A DNA stretch of 64,000 bases from assembly GCF_014384885.1 (NCBI RefSeq), contig NZ_JACRST010000013.1:1-64000 (forward strand), read 5' to 3'. A model generated the notes under the pieces. The model was not told where the DNA came from, searched no databases, and saw only the letters and a list, made by a program, of their open reading frames with translations. Of the stretch, positions 16,881-25,345 are shown piece by piece; positions within the stretch are counted from its first letter, which is position 1, and each line of letters begins with the position of its first letter. The stretch comes from Ligaoa zhengdingensis. Its GTDB lineage: Bacteria; Bacillota; Clostridia; Oscillospirales; Ruminococcaceae. Position numbers and translations under genes: made by a program.

Positions 16881-17516
16881 ATGAAACACCCTGTGATTGT
16901 TACTATCAGCCGACAATACGGCAGCGGCGGGCGCACGATCGGCCGCTTGCTTGCGGAAAAACTGGGCGTTCCCTTTTACGATAAAGAGCTGATTGAGCTC
17001 GCCGCCAAGGAGAGCGGCCTGGATGAATCCGTGTTGGCCTCGGCCGACGAGCAGGTCTCCAGCAGCCTGCTCTACTCCCTCTCGCTGGGAATGTACGCCG
17101 GTGTGGGCCGGGCTGACAGCATGAACGGCCTGTCGATCAACGACCGGGTCTATGTCCACCAGGCCAAGGTCATCCGCGATATCGCACAGAAGGGTCCCTG
17201 CGTCATCGTCGGCCGGTGTGCTGACTCGATTCTTGCGGGGCGCGCTGATGTGGTCAGCGTATACATCCACGCTTCGCGGGAGGCGCGCCTCAGGCGCGTC
17301 GTGGAACAGTACGGCATGGACCCGCACCGCGCGGAAAATGAGCTGCAAAAAATCGACAAGCGCCGCACCGCATACCACGACTACTATGCCGACACCAAAT
17401 GGGGCCGCGCGGAAAACTATCAGCTCTCGCTCGACACCAGCCGGCTGAGCGACGAGGGTGCAGCGGCCGCCATCTCCACCTATCTGGAATTTTTCGACCC
17501 GGCCGCCAATAAATAA
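16881..17516 (+). CDS. Cytidylate kinase-like family protein
   Basis: 211 residues from ATG 16881. N-terminus VIVTISRQYGSGGRTIGRLL is the P-loop of the cytidylate_kin2 family, followed by GVPFYDKELIELAAKESGLD. The C-terminal part has the LID-like VVEQYGMDPHRAENELQKID and KRRTAYHDYYADTKWG. These proteins resemble CMP kinase but are a separate family with no established substrate. Housekeeping cmk is not in the window. A terminator follows. Confidence 0.85.
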   Translation: MKHPVIVTISRQYGSGGRTIGRLLAEKLGVPFYDKELIELAAKESGLDESVLASADEQVSSSLLYSLSLGMYAGVGRADSMNGLSINDRVYVHQAKVIRDIAQKGPCVIVGRCADSILAGRADVVSVYIHASREARLRRVVEQYGMDPHRAENELQKIDKRRTAYHDYYADTKWGRAENYQLSLDTSRLSDEGAAAAISTYLEFFDPAANK

Positions 17517-17532
17517 AAAATACTATTTTTCG

Positions 17533-17564
17533 GGCAAGCAGCACAAAACGCTGCTTGCCTTTTT
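17533..17564 (+). terminator. Terminator of cytidylate kinase-like gene
   Basis: 10-bp stem GGCAAGCAGC/GCTGCTTGCC, 7-base loop, TTTTT. Confidence 0.9.
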
Positions 17565-17682
17565 GTCTGTATTTGCAAAAAAATCGGTGATTACTGTGAA
17601 AATTCGGTCAAGTTTTTGTACAATTTATGAATATCCCTAAAAAAAAGATCGGAAATAAGATGAGGATTAGCCAATAAAGATA

Positions 17683-17711
17683 TTGTTTTCTTGTTGCAAT
17701 ACTAATATAAT
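17683..17711 (+). promoter_or_regulatory. SigA promoter of the liv operon
   Basis: TTGTTT, 17-base spacer, perfect TATAAT. Confidence 0.75.
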
Positions 17712-17819
17712 ACAAGCAAGTATTCACGCTTTTGCACTGTAATGTGTACAACTGTTAAAGTTTAACCTGTAAAAGCCCGGCGTGAATGGCTGATTGAATT
17801 GATAAGGAGGATCCAAGAC

Positions 17820-19019
17820 ATGAAAAAGTTTTTGACGCTTGCACTCGCAGCAGTGCTGGCCGCCGGCATGATGGCCGGTTGCGGCCCCGCTGCCCCCAGC
17901 AACAGTTCTTCGGCTCCCGCTGACGGCAGCGCAGCCTCCGACGCGGCTCCCGCCCCCACGGGTGATACCATTAAAATCGGTGTACTCGCTCCCCTGACCG
18001 GCAGCGTATCCACCTACGGCACCGCCGTAAAAAATGGCCTGGAGATGGCCAAAGAGGAGATTAACGCGGCTGGCGGCATCCTGGGCAAGCAGGTCGAACT
18101 GCTGATCGAGGATGAAAAGGGCGACGTGACCGAGGCCACCAACGCCTATAACAAGTTGCTCAGCCAGGGCATTGTGGCGCTGATCGGCGACGTTACCTCC
18201 CAGCCCTCCAACGCCGTGGCGCAGCTCGCGGCCGATCCCTCCGACGGGACCCCGATGCTGACCCCGACCGGCACCGCCGCCAACATCACCCTGAACGGCT
18301 CGAACATCTTCCGCACCTGCTTCCTCGACCCGTTCCAGGGCCAGATCATGGCGACCTTTGCCTCTGAAAAGCTGGGCACCAAGAGTGCTGCGATCATGTA
18401 CAACAGCTCAAGCGACTACTCTCAGGGCGTCGCGGATGCGTTTAAAACCACCGCCGAAGCCAAGGGCATGACGGTCGTCTCCTACGAGGCTTACGGCGAT
18501 GCGGACACCGACTTCAAGTCCCAGCTCACCAACGTGGTGGCGGCGAATCCCGACGTCCTGTTCCTGCCCGACTATTACGAGAAGCTCGCGTTGATCACCG
18601 CACAGGCTCGCGACGCCGGTTTCCAGGGCCCGATGCTGGGCGCTGACGGCTGGGACGGCGTTCTGGCCCAGCTGGGCGACAACACCGCTGTGGTGGACGG
18701 CTGCTACTTCTCCAACCACTACTTTGTGGATGATACCGACGAGAAGGTCGCCACCTTTGTTTCCAACTACGAGGGCAAATACAACGGTGAGGTCCCCAAT
18801 GCGTTTGCGGCGCTGGGCTACGATTCCCTGTACATCATGAAGCAGGCCATCGAAGCCGCAGGTTCCACCGACAAGGCTGCGATCACCAGCGCTTTGCAGG
18901 CGGTTTCCTACAGCGGCGTGACCGGCGACATGACCTTCGACGAAAACGGCGACCCGATCAAAAAGGTTGCGATTATCAAGCTGCAGGATGGCGCTGTTAC
19001 CCTGGACAGCAAGATGTAA
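17820..19019 (+). CDS. livK: Branched-chain amino acid ABC transporter, substrate-binding lipoprotein
   Basis: 399 residues from ATG 17820, with AAGGAGG 9 bases upstream. MKKFLTLALAAVLAAGMMAGCG is a lipoprotein signal with lipobox MAGC. After a Ser/Ala/Pro linker comes the periplasmic-binding fold type I (Peripla_BP_6): IKIGVLAPLTGSVSTYGTAV, MLTPTGTAANITLNGSNIFR, LGADGWDG. It binds Leu/Ile/Val or a related amino acid outside the membrane and delivers it to LivHMGF encoded downstream. A partial terminator follows, giving more binding protein than membrane subunits. Confidence 0.93.
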   Translation: MKKFLTLALAAVLAAGMMAGCGPAAPSNSSSAPADGSAASDAAPAPTGDTIKIGVLAPLTGSVSTYGTAVKNGLEMAKEEINAAGGILGKQVELLIEDEKGDVTEATNAYNKLLSQGIVALIGDVTSQPSNAVAQLAADPSDGTPMLTPTGTAANITLNGSNIFRTCFLDPFQGQIMATFASEKLGTKSAAIMYNSSSDYSQGVADAFKTTAEAKGMTVVSYEAYGDADTDFKSQLTNVVAANPDVLFLPDYYEKLALITAQARDAGFQGPMLGADGWDGVLAQLGDNTAVVDGCYFSNHYFVDDTDEKVATFVSNYEGKYNGEVPNAFAALGYDSLYIMKQAIEAAGSTDKAAITSALQAVSYSGVTGDMTFDENGDPIKKVAIIKLQDGAVTLDSKM

Positions 19020-19053
19020 CATTCAGGATACTTTCCTACGGGAGAGGCTCCTT

Positions 19054-19096
19054 CGACGGGGGCGGGGCGAAATGCTCTGCCCCTTGTCGTTTTTTC
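19054..19096 (+). terminator. Attenuating terminator between livK and livH
   Basis: CGAC.GGGGC paired imperfectly with GCCCC..GTCG and then six T. Confidence 0.6.
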
Positions 19097-19201
19097 TCAT
19101 TCTCTTCGCCATTTTTCTGGTATTTTTTTCAAAATTGGTGTAAAATAGATCCGGTTCATTCAATTTTTCAAAATCTGCGCATGGAAAGGTAAGGTGCCAA
19201 A

Positions 19202-20098
19202 ATGGACGGTTTTGTCATATTCATCAACCAGATCATCAACGGCATACAGGTCGGCAGTATCTACGCGCTGGTAGCATTGGGCTATACGATGGTTTATGGC
19301 ATTGTAAAGCTGATTAACTTCGCTCACGGGGATTTTATCATGGTGGGCGCGTATGTATCGCTCTTTTCCGTCCCGCTTTTGGTACGCATGGGCGTGCCGG
19401 CGTGGCTGTGCATCGTGCTGGCGCTGGCGGCCTGCGCCCTGCTCGGCGTGGTGACTGAGCGCGTGGCCTACAAGCCGCTGCGCAACGCCCCCCGCATCAC
19501 CGCGCTGATCACCGCCATCGCGGTGAGTCTGCTGCTGGAAAACCTTTGCATGTTGCTCTTCTCCTCCTCGTCCAAGCCGTTCCCCACGGTGTTTAACAAG
19601 TCGATCTTCAACCTGGGCGGGGTGCAGTTCAACTCGATCACCTTGATCACCATCGTGCTGTCGGTGATCTCGATGATTTTGTTGCAGCTGTTTGTCAAAA
19701 AGACCAAGATGGGCAAAGCGATGCGCGCAGTATCCGAGGACGGAGGCGCTTCCATCCTGATGGGCATCAACTCCAACACCACCATCTCCATCACCTTCGC
19801 CATCGGTTCAGGCCTTGCGGCCATCGCGGCCGTGATGTACTGTTCGGCCTATCCGCAGGTCAACCCCTATATGGGTTCAATGCTCGGCCTTAAGGCGTTC
19901 ATCGCCGCGGTGCTCGGCGGCATCGGCATCATTCCGGGCGCGATGCTGGGCGGTTTTGTGATCGGTCTGGTGGAGAGCCTCACCAAAGCGTACATATCCT
20001 CTCAGCTCGCGGATGCGGTGGTGTTCGGTATCCTGATTATCGTGCTGCTGGTGAAGCCGACCGGCATCCTGGGCAAAAATATCGGTGAGAAAGTGTAG
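19202..20098 (+). CDS. livH: Branched-chain amino acid ABC transporter permease LivH
   Basis: 298 residues, about eight hydrophobic helices. Family signatures: NGIQVGSIYALVALGYTMVYG at the N-terminus, INFAHGDFIMVGAY, and the EAA-like cytoplasmic loop MRAVSEDGGASILMGINSN. It forms the channel with LivM. It lies 14 bases before livM. Confidence 0.95.
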   Translation: MDGFVIFINQIINGIQVGSIYALVALGYTMVYGIVKLINFAHGDFIMVGAYVSLFSVPLLVRMGVPAWLCIVLALAACALLGVVTERVAYKPLRNAPRITALITAIAVSLLLENLCMLLFSSSSKPFPTVFNKSIFNLGGVQFNSITLITIVLSVISMILLQLFVKKTKMGKAMRAVSEDGGASILMGINSNTTISITFAIGSGLAAIAAVMYCSAYPQVNPYMGSMLGLKAFIAAVLGGIGIIPGAMLGGFVIGLVESLTKAYISSQLADAVVFGILIIVLLVKPTGILGKNIGEKV

Positions 20099-20112
20099 GA
20101 GGTGACGGACAG

Positions 20113-21177
20113 ATGAAACTTTATGTGAACCAAAAAACAGCCTACCGCTCCTATGTGATCAATCTGATCGCCGTGGTGCTGGTGTTTCTTTTGCTGAAAG
20201 GGTTGATGTCCGCGGGGATCATCAACAGCTACGTCGCGGGTGTGTGTATGACCGTGATGATCAACATCATCCTCGCCGCGTCCCTGACCCTGACCACCGG
20301 CCTGCTCGGCCAAATTGCGCTGGGCCACGCCGGGTTTATGTCGGTGGGCGCGTACTCCGCCGCGCTGCTGGTCAAACACGCCAAGGATAGCGGCGTGGTG
20401 CTTTCCACCCCGGACGGCATTACCCCCGCGGGGTACGGCTATTTCCTGCTGTCCCTGCTGCTGGCCGGCGTGGTTGCCGCGTTTTTCGGCCTGATCGTGG
20501 GGATCCCGGCGCTGCGCCTCAAGGGCGATTACCTCGCCATCATCACCCTGGGCTTTGGCGAGATCATCCGCGTCATCATCGAAAACGTCAAATTTACCGG
20601 CGGCGCGCAGGGCCTTTCGGGCATCCCGCGGCTGGCCAGCTTCGACGTGGTGTTCTGGCTCACCGCTTTGATCATTGCAATCCTGTTCGCCTTCGTCCGC
20701 TCCCGCCACGGCCGCGCGATCAAGGCGATCCGCGAGGACGACATCGCCTCGGAGGCGTGCGGCATCTCCAACACCTATTACAAGGTGATGGCATTCACCA
20801 TGTCCGCATTTTTCGCAGGCATCGCAGGCGCGATCTATGCGCAGCAGATGGCGGTGCTCGGCGCTAAAACCTTTAACTTTCTCAAATCCATCGACATCCT
20901 CGTGATCGTCGTACTGGGCGGCCTCGGTTCCCTCACCGGCTCGATTGTGGCCGCCACCGGCCTCACCATCCTGCCCGAAGCGCTGCGCAGCTTCTCGGAG
21001 TACCGCATGGTCATCTATTCGCTGGCCCTCATCATCGTGATGATCTTTAAGCCCTCCGGCCTGTTCGGCAACTACGAATTCTCGCTGACCCATCTGTTAA
21101 GCAAGCTGAGACGGCCCAAATCCAACACCCCCGCCGCCGGCGGCGAATCCAAACAAAAGGAGGTCACCAAGGCATGA
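20113..21177 (+). CDS. livM: Branched-chain amino acid ABC transporter permease LivM
   Basis: 354 residues, about nine helices. ILAASLTLTTGLLGQIALGHAGFMSVGAY is the LivM signature and AIREDDIASEACGISNTYYKV is the ATPase-coupling loop. The short polar C-terminal tail ends at a TGA that overlaps the livG ATG (ATGA), indicating coupled translation. Partner of LivH in the membrane. Confidence 0.95.
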   Translation: MKLYVNQKTAYRSYVINLIAVVLVFLLLKGLMSAGIINSYVAGVCMTVMINIILAASLTLTTGLLGQIALGHAGFMSVGAYSAALLVKHAKDSGVVLSTPDGITPAGYGYFLLSLLLAGVVAAFFGLIVGIPALRLKGDYLAIITLGFGEIIRVIIENVKFTGGAQGLSGIPRLASFDVVFWLTALIIAILFAFVRSRHGRAIKAIREDDIASEACGISNTYYKVMAFTMSAFFAGIAGAIYAQQMAVLGAKTFNFLKSIDILVIVVLGGLGSLTGSIVAATGLTILPEALRSFSEYRMVIYSLALIIVMIFKPSGLFGNYEFSLTHLLSKLRRPKSNTPAAGGESKQKEVTKA

Positions 21178-21947
21178 CGGAATCTGTTTTGAAAGTGGAG
21201 CACCTCGGCATCGCCTTCGGCGGCCTGAAGGCTGTGGAGGACTTCCACCTGGAAATCGGCAAAAGCGAGCTGGTCGGTCTGATTGGGCCCAACGGCGCTG
21301 GCAAGACGACCATTTTCAACCTGCTCACCGGTGTGTACCAGCCCACCGAGGGCGCGATCTATCTGGACGGCGTGCCGATGGTTGGCAAAAAGCCTCACCA
21401 GATGGTGGCTGCCGGCATCGCCCGCACCTTCCAAAATATCCGCCTGTTCAAGGAACTTACGGTGCTGGAAAATGTGATGGTCTCCTTCAACCACACGATG
21501 AAATATTCCATCCTGAGCGGCATTCTGCGCACCAAAAATTACTGGAAAGAGGAAGCCGCGGCCCAACGGCGCGCGCTCGATCTGCTCAGGGTGATGCACA
21601 TGGAGGATTACGCCGACCAGGTGGCGGCCAACCTGCCCTACGGCCAGCAGCGCAAGCTGGAGATCGCCCGCGCGCTGGCGACCGGGGCGAAAATCCTGCT
21701 GCTCGACGAGCCTGCGGCCGGTATGAACCCCACCGAAACCACCCAGTTGATGGACGCGATCCAGACCATCCGCGAAAAGTTTCAGATTTCGGTGCTGCTG
21801 ATCGAGCACGACATGAGCCTGGTGATGAGCGTATGCGAACGCATCGTGGTGATCGACTACGGCCACATCATCGCCACCGGCACCCCATTTGAGATCGCCA
21901 ACAACCCCAAGGTCATCGGCGCCTATCTGGGCACCGACGACCAGTGA
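21174..21947 (+). CDS. livG: Branched-chain amino acid ABC transporter ATP-binding protein LivG
   Basis: 257 residues. Walker A GPNGAGKTT, the LivG-specific GIARTFQNIRLF Q-loop region, signature LPYGQQRKLEIARAL, Walker B ILLLDEPAAGMNP, and switch His in LLIEHDM. The C-terminal DYGHIIATGTPFEIANNPKVIGAYLG is diagnostic. Cytoplasmic ATPase driving the Liv importer. Confidence 0.96.
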   Translation: MTESVLKVEHLGIAFGGLKAVEDFHLEIGKSELVGLIGPNGAGKTTIFNLLTGVYQPTEGAIYLDGVPMVGKKPHQMVAAGIARTFQNIRLFKELTVLENVMVSFNHTMKYSILSGILRTKNYWKEEAAAQRRALDLLRVMHMEDYADQVAANLPYGQQRKLEIARALATGAKILLLDEPAAGMNPTETTQLMDAIQTIREKFQISVLLIEHDMSLVMSVCERIVVIDYGHIIATGTPFEIANNPKVIGAYLGTDDQ

Positions 21948-21963
21948 GAAAGGAGAGGCCGCG

Positions 21964-22668
21964 ATGCTGAAGGTTGAAAATTTAAACGTTCATTACGGCG
22001 CGATCCACGCTATCCACGGGGTAAGCCTGGAGGTACACCAGGGGGAGATCGTCTCCCTGATCGGCGCGAACGGCGCGGGCAAGACCACCGTGCTGCACAC
22101 CATCTCGGGCCTCAAGAAGGCTACCAGCGGCACTGTCACGCTGGAAGGGCTCGACCTGTTCTCGATCGACCCGCACAAGATTGTGCAGCACGGCATGGCC
22201 CATGTGCCGGAGGGGCGGCGCATCTTTTCAGAGATGACGGTGATGGAAAACTTGGAGATGGGCGCCTACATCCGCAAGGACAAGGCTGGGATCGACGCGG
22301 ACCTGGAAAAGATTTTCCACTACTTCCCCCGCCTGCGGGAGCGCTCCAAGCAGTTGGGCGGCACTCTGTCAGGCGGCGAGCAGCAGATGCTGGCGATCGG
22401 CCGCGCGCTGATGTCCCAGCCCAAAATCCTGCTGATGGATGAGCCGTCGATGGGCCTGTCCCCCCTGCTGGTCAAGGAAATCTTCCATATCATCGGGCAG
22501 CTCAACCGGGACGGCATGACCATCCTGCTGGTGGAGCAGAACGCCAAAATGGCGCTCTCAATTGCCAACCGCGCCTATGTGCTGGAAACCGGCAACGTGG
22601 TGATGAGCGGCAATGCCAGGGAGCTTCTGGAGGACGACAAGGTGCGCAAAGCCTATTTGGGCGCATAA
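21964..22668 (+). CDS. livF: Branched-chain amino acid ABC transporter ATP-binding protein LivF
   Basis: 234 residues from ATG 21964 (MLKVENLNVHYGAIHAIHGVS), preceded by GAAAGGAGA. Walker A GANGAGKTT, HVPEGRRIFSEMTVMENLEMGA, signature LSGGEQQMLAIGRAL, Walker B ILLMDEPSMGLSP. Second ATPase of the Liv importer; last gene of the operon, 16 bases after livG and followed by a strong terminator. Confidence 0.96.
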   Translation: MLKVENLNVHYGAIHAIHGVSLEVHQGEIVSLIGANGAGKTTVLHTISGLKKATSGTVTLEGLDLFSIDPHKIVQHGMAHVPEGRRIFSEMTVMENLEMGAYIRKDKAGIDADLEKIFHYFPRLRERSKQLGGTLSGGEQQMLAIGRALMSQPKILLMDEPSMGLSPLLVKEIFHIIGQLNRDGMTILLVEQNAKMALSIANRAYVLETGNVVMSGNARELLEDDKVRKAYLGA

Positions 22669-22674
22669 ATAAAC

Positions 22675-22720
22675 GACAAAAAATCTCCGTCGGATTGATT
22701 TTCGACGGAGATTTTTTGTC
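22675..22720. terminator. Bidirectional terminator after livF
   Basis: 18-bp perfect stem (22675-22692 with 22703-22720) with A- and T-tracts in the arms; also ends the opposing methyltransferase gene. Confidence 0.9.
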
Positions 22721-22794
22721 TGTCGGGGTGTTTTTGCGCCCCGATACCGAAAGGAAAAAAGGTATAAAAGAGGAGTGAAATGAAAAACGATGGA

Positions 22795-24063
22795 TTAGGC
22801 CCTGCCGTTAAACTCCTGGACCGCCTGGAACATGGCGATCAGATTTTCCACGGGGGTTTTCGCCACGATATTGTGGATGGTGTTGAACACATAGCCGCCG
22901 CCCGGCGAAAAGATTTCCAGACGCTCGAGCACCTGCTGGCGCACCTCCTCGGGCGTGCCATAGGGCAGGGTTTTCTGCGTATCCACACCGCCGCCCCAGA
23001 ACACCAGCTTGTCGCCGTATTTCTCCTTGAGCATGTGGCCGTCCATCCCGTTGGCTGAAAGCTGCACGGGGTTTAGAATATCCACGCCCATTTCCACAAA
23101 GTCGTCGAGGAAGCTGACGATGCTGCCGCAGGAATGGTAGAAGGTTTTCCACTCTGTGTTCTCGTGCACCCAGTCGTTGACCCGTTTATAATAGGGTTTA
23201 TAGAGCTCGCGGAAGATGTCAGGGGAGAAAAAGCCGCCGTTCTGGGTGCCGAAATCGGTGCCGCTGATCCACACAATCTGGATTTTGTCGCCCACCGCCT
23301 GCTTGTAGATCTCCAGGTTTTTGAGCATCACCTGGGTCTGCATCTCAAACACAGCCTGGATGTATTCGGGGTAGAGCATATGCGCCATCAGCCAATCGTC
23401 AAACCGGCGAATACCCTTGGGGTGTTTCTCATGCGGGCCGGGAACCATGGCCGAGTCGCCGATGCCGAAACCGCCCAGGTTGCCCACCAAGGCGTAATCG
23501 GTGTTCTGATAATAATGCTCCGCCTGCTTTTCTATGTAGCGCGCGGTGTCGTCGTCCATCACGCTGAACGCCTCGCTGAAGTCCTCTTCGGGCGTCAGGT
23601 CATCTTCGTCGAATTCCCCTGAGCGGTCGATATTGTCGAAAAAGCTGCCGCCTGCGGGCATTTTACCCGACGGAGGAACCGAGCGATCACCCTGCGGATA
23701 AGCCACCACCGACCCGTCGTCCAACTGCTCCAGCTCAATGCTGTCGCCCACCAGCGTGGGGGTTCCGTCGCTCATTACAAACGGTTTGTTGCAGGCGGTG
23801 TTCCGCCCGCCGAACATATCGCCAGGTCCGTTGATGCCGACGGCATCCGCGCCGACAAGCTGCCGCAGATCCTCGTCCACAGCGCCCAACATCTGGAATA
23901 TCTCGGAAATTTCGATCGGCTTCTCGGGCAGGCCCAAAGCTGCGCGCAGCCGGTACAAAGTGGAGGCGTTGATTCCGGTCTGGCTGGTCGCCCCCAAATC
24001 CAACGGCACGCGGTCCGGCTGCTGATGGTGGATGGCCGCCCATACTCGTTCTCTGGAAGTCAT
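22795..24063 (-). CDS. Uroporphyrinogen decarboxylase family (MtaA/CmuA-like) methyltransferase
   Basis: 422 residues from ATG 24063 (MTSRERVWAAIHHQQPDRVP), with AAAGGGG upstream. The TIM-barrel UroD fold is evident, but the haem-pathway residues give way to the corrinoid methyltransferase pattern: FYHSCGSIVSFLDDFVEMGVDILNPVQ supplies the His-x-Cys zinc ligands, and WGGGVDTQKTLPYGTPEEV is typical of the MtaA/CmuA branch. Members move methyl groups between a corrinoid protein and a thiol or other acceptor. No corrinoid protein gene is adjacent, so the substrate is unknown. Confidence 0.8.
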   Translation of the reverse strand: MTSRERVWAAIHHQQPDRVPLDLGATSQTGINASTLYRLRAALGLPEKPIEISEIFQMLGAVDEDLRQLVGADAVGINGPGDMFGGRNTACNKPFVMSDGTPTLVGDSIELEQLDDGSVVAYPQGDRSVPPSGKMPAGGSFFDNIDRSGEFDEDDLTPEEDFSEAFSVMDDDTARYIEKQAEHYYQNTDYALVGNLGGFGIGDSAMVPGPHEKHPKGIRRFDDWLMAHMLYPEYIQAVFEMQTQVMLKNLEIYKQAVGDKIQIVWISGTDFGTQNGGFFSPDIFRELYKPYYKRVNDWVHENTEWKTFYHSCGSIVSFLDDFVEMGVDILNPVQLSANGMDGHMLKEKYGDKLVFWGGGVDTQKTLPYGTPEEVRQQVLERLEIFSPGGGYVFNTIHNIVAKTPVENLIAMFQAVQEFNGRA

Positions 24064-24168
24064 CTGATTGTTCCCCTTTCGCCCAAAAGATTCAATTCCC
24101 TGCCCATTTTTGCGCAGGGTCGTTTCAATATCCGATTTGCGGCCGGATCGCCGCTTTCTTTCAATATC

Positions 24169-24177
24169 ATTATAGCA
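24169..24177 (-). promoter_or_regulatory. Extended -10 promoter of UroD-family gene
   Basis: Minus strand TGCTATAAT, with no good -35 box upstream; divergent from the flavoprotein promoter. Confidence 0.5.
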
Positions 24178-24259
24178 GGTTTCAATTTCGTTTTGATGCT
24201 GTATAATTTCGATATTCTGCTCAACTTTCGACATTTGAAGAAAATTTTCCTGAAATTGG

Positions 24260-24288
24260 TTGTCAAATATCCACCTATGTGGTATATT
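24260..24288 (+). promoter_or_regulatory. Promoter of the thioredoxin reductase-like gene
   Basis: TTGTCA, 17-base spacer, TATATT. The palindrome at 24302-24329 begins a few bases past the expected transcription start. Confidence 0.65.
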
Positions 24289-24301
24289 TTGGATGGAACA
24301 C

Positions 24302-24329
24302 AACCAAGCCGGGTATACTCGGCCTGGTT
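24302..24329 (+). promoter_or_regulatory. 28-bp near-perfect palindrome, candidate operator
   Basis: Arms AACCA.GCCG.GTAT and mirror image around GTATAC, two mismatched pairs in 14. Lies between promoter and ribosome binding site of the flavoprotein gene. Confidence 0.55.
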
Positions 24330-24361
24330 ACGCACACGCTAAACAAAAGGAGTGGTTGCTG

Positions 24362-25270
24362 ATGACAAAAACCGATCTGTTGATTGTGGGTGCAGGCTGT
24401 GCGGGGCTTACTGCCGCTGTCTACGCCATCCGCGCGGGTCATTCGGCCATCGTGTTGGAAAAAGGCATGTACGGCGGCCAGATCGCCTTGACCAGCGAGG
24501 TGGAGAATTACCCCTCGATTGAAAAAATCTCCGGCGTGGAATTGGCCACCTTGATCTACAACCAAGCGGTCAAACAGGGGGCGGACATCCGCTTTGAAGA
24601 GGTCACCGAAGCCCGGTTGGGTGCGGTGGAAAAGATCGTCGTCACCACCAGCGAGGAGTACCGGGCGCGCGCGGTCATTCTCGCCAACGGTGTGGAGCGC
24701 CGCAAGCTGGGCTGTCCCGGCGAGGCCGAATTTACCGGCCGCGGGGTGTCCTACTGCGCCACCTGCGACGGCGCCTTCTTCCGAGGCAAAGATGTCGCGG
24801 TGGTGGGAGGCGGCAATACTGCGCTCGAGGATGCGCTCTTTCTCTCCAACCTCTGCCGCAAGGTGTATCTGATTCACCGGCGCGACCAGTTCCGCGGCGA
24901 AAAGGTGATGGTAGACGCGGTTCTCGCGCGGGACAACATCGAAATCCTCTACCAGCACACGGTGGAGGAAATCCTCGGCGACAAGGTGGTGACCTCGGTG
25001 CGCGCCGCAGGGCTGGAGGACGGACAGCGCACCCTCGACGTGGCGGCGGTGTTCGTTGCCATCGGGCTGATCCCGGTCAACCAACTGTTCGCCGAGGCCG
25101 GACTGGACGCGAACGGCTACCTGGCGGCGGGGGAAGACTGCAACACCCAACTGCCCGGTGTGTACGCGGCTGGGGACACGCGCTCCAAGCCGCTGCGCCA
25201 GATCATCACCGCGGCGTCCGACGGCGCTGTGGCCGCTGTCGCCGCTTCCAACTATCTCAATGCGCAATAA
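24362..25270 (+). CDS. Thioredoxin reductase-like FAD/NAD(P)H oxidoreductase
   Basis: 302 residues from ATG 24362, with AAAAGGAG 9 bases upstream. FAD-binding LLIVGAGCAGLTAAVYAIRAG, redox-active CATC in YCATCDGAFF near residue 135, NAD(P)-binding VAVVGGGNTALEDALFL, and C-terminal PGVYAAGDTRSKPLRQIITAASDGA. This matches low-molecular-weight TrxR, but Firmicute genomes carry several paralogues (ferredoxin- or peroxiredoxin-linked), and no thioredoxin gene is adjacent. Palindromic operator upstream suggests specific regulation. Confidence 0.88.
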   Translation: MTKTDLLIVGAGCAGLTAAVYAIRAGHSAIVLEKGMYGGQIALTSEVENYPSIEKISGVELATLIYNQAVKQGADIRFEEVTEARLGAVEKIVVTTSEEYRARAVILANGVERRKLGCPGEAEFTGRGVSYCATCDGAFFRGKDVAVVGGGNTALEDALFLSNLCRKVYLIHRRDQFRGEKVMVDAVLARDNIEILYQHTVEEILGDKVVTSVRAAGLEDGQRTLDVAAVFVAIGLIPVNQLFAEAGLDANGYLAAGEDCNTQLPGVYAAGDTRSKPLRQIITAASDGAVAAVAASNYLNAQ

Positions 25271-25280
25271 AATTACAAAC

Positions 25281-25316
25281 AACAAGGGGGCGTACCCGCG
25301 AGTGCGCCCCCTTTGT
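25281..25316. terminator. Bidirectional terminator after flavoprotein gene
   Basis: AAGGGGGCG.A/TGCGCCCCCTT stem followed by TTGTTTATT. Confidence 0.8.
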
Positions 25317-25345
25317 TTATTACATATAGAATAATCATATAAATA

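Larger units (their letters stand above)
17517..17819 (+). other. Intergenic region before livK
   Basis: 303 bases holding the terminator 17533-17564 and the livK promoter 17683-17711. Between the promoter and the ATG lie 108 bases of leader without an obvious hairpin-plus-T-tract or known riboswitch. Confidence 0.6.

Noticed and set aside
20002..21093. 363-codon minus-strand frame
   Set aside because: Antisense of livM, His/Asp/Gln-rich shadow.
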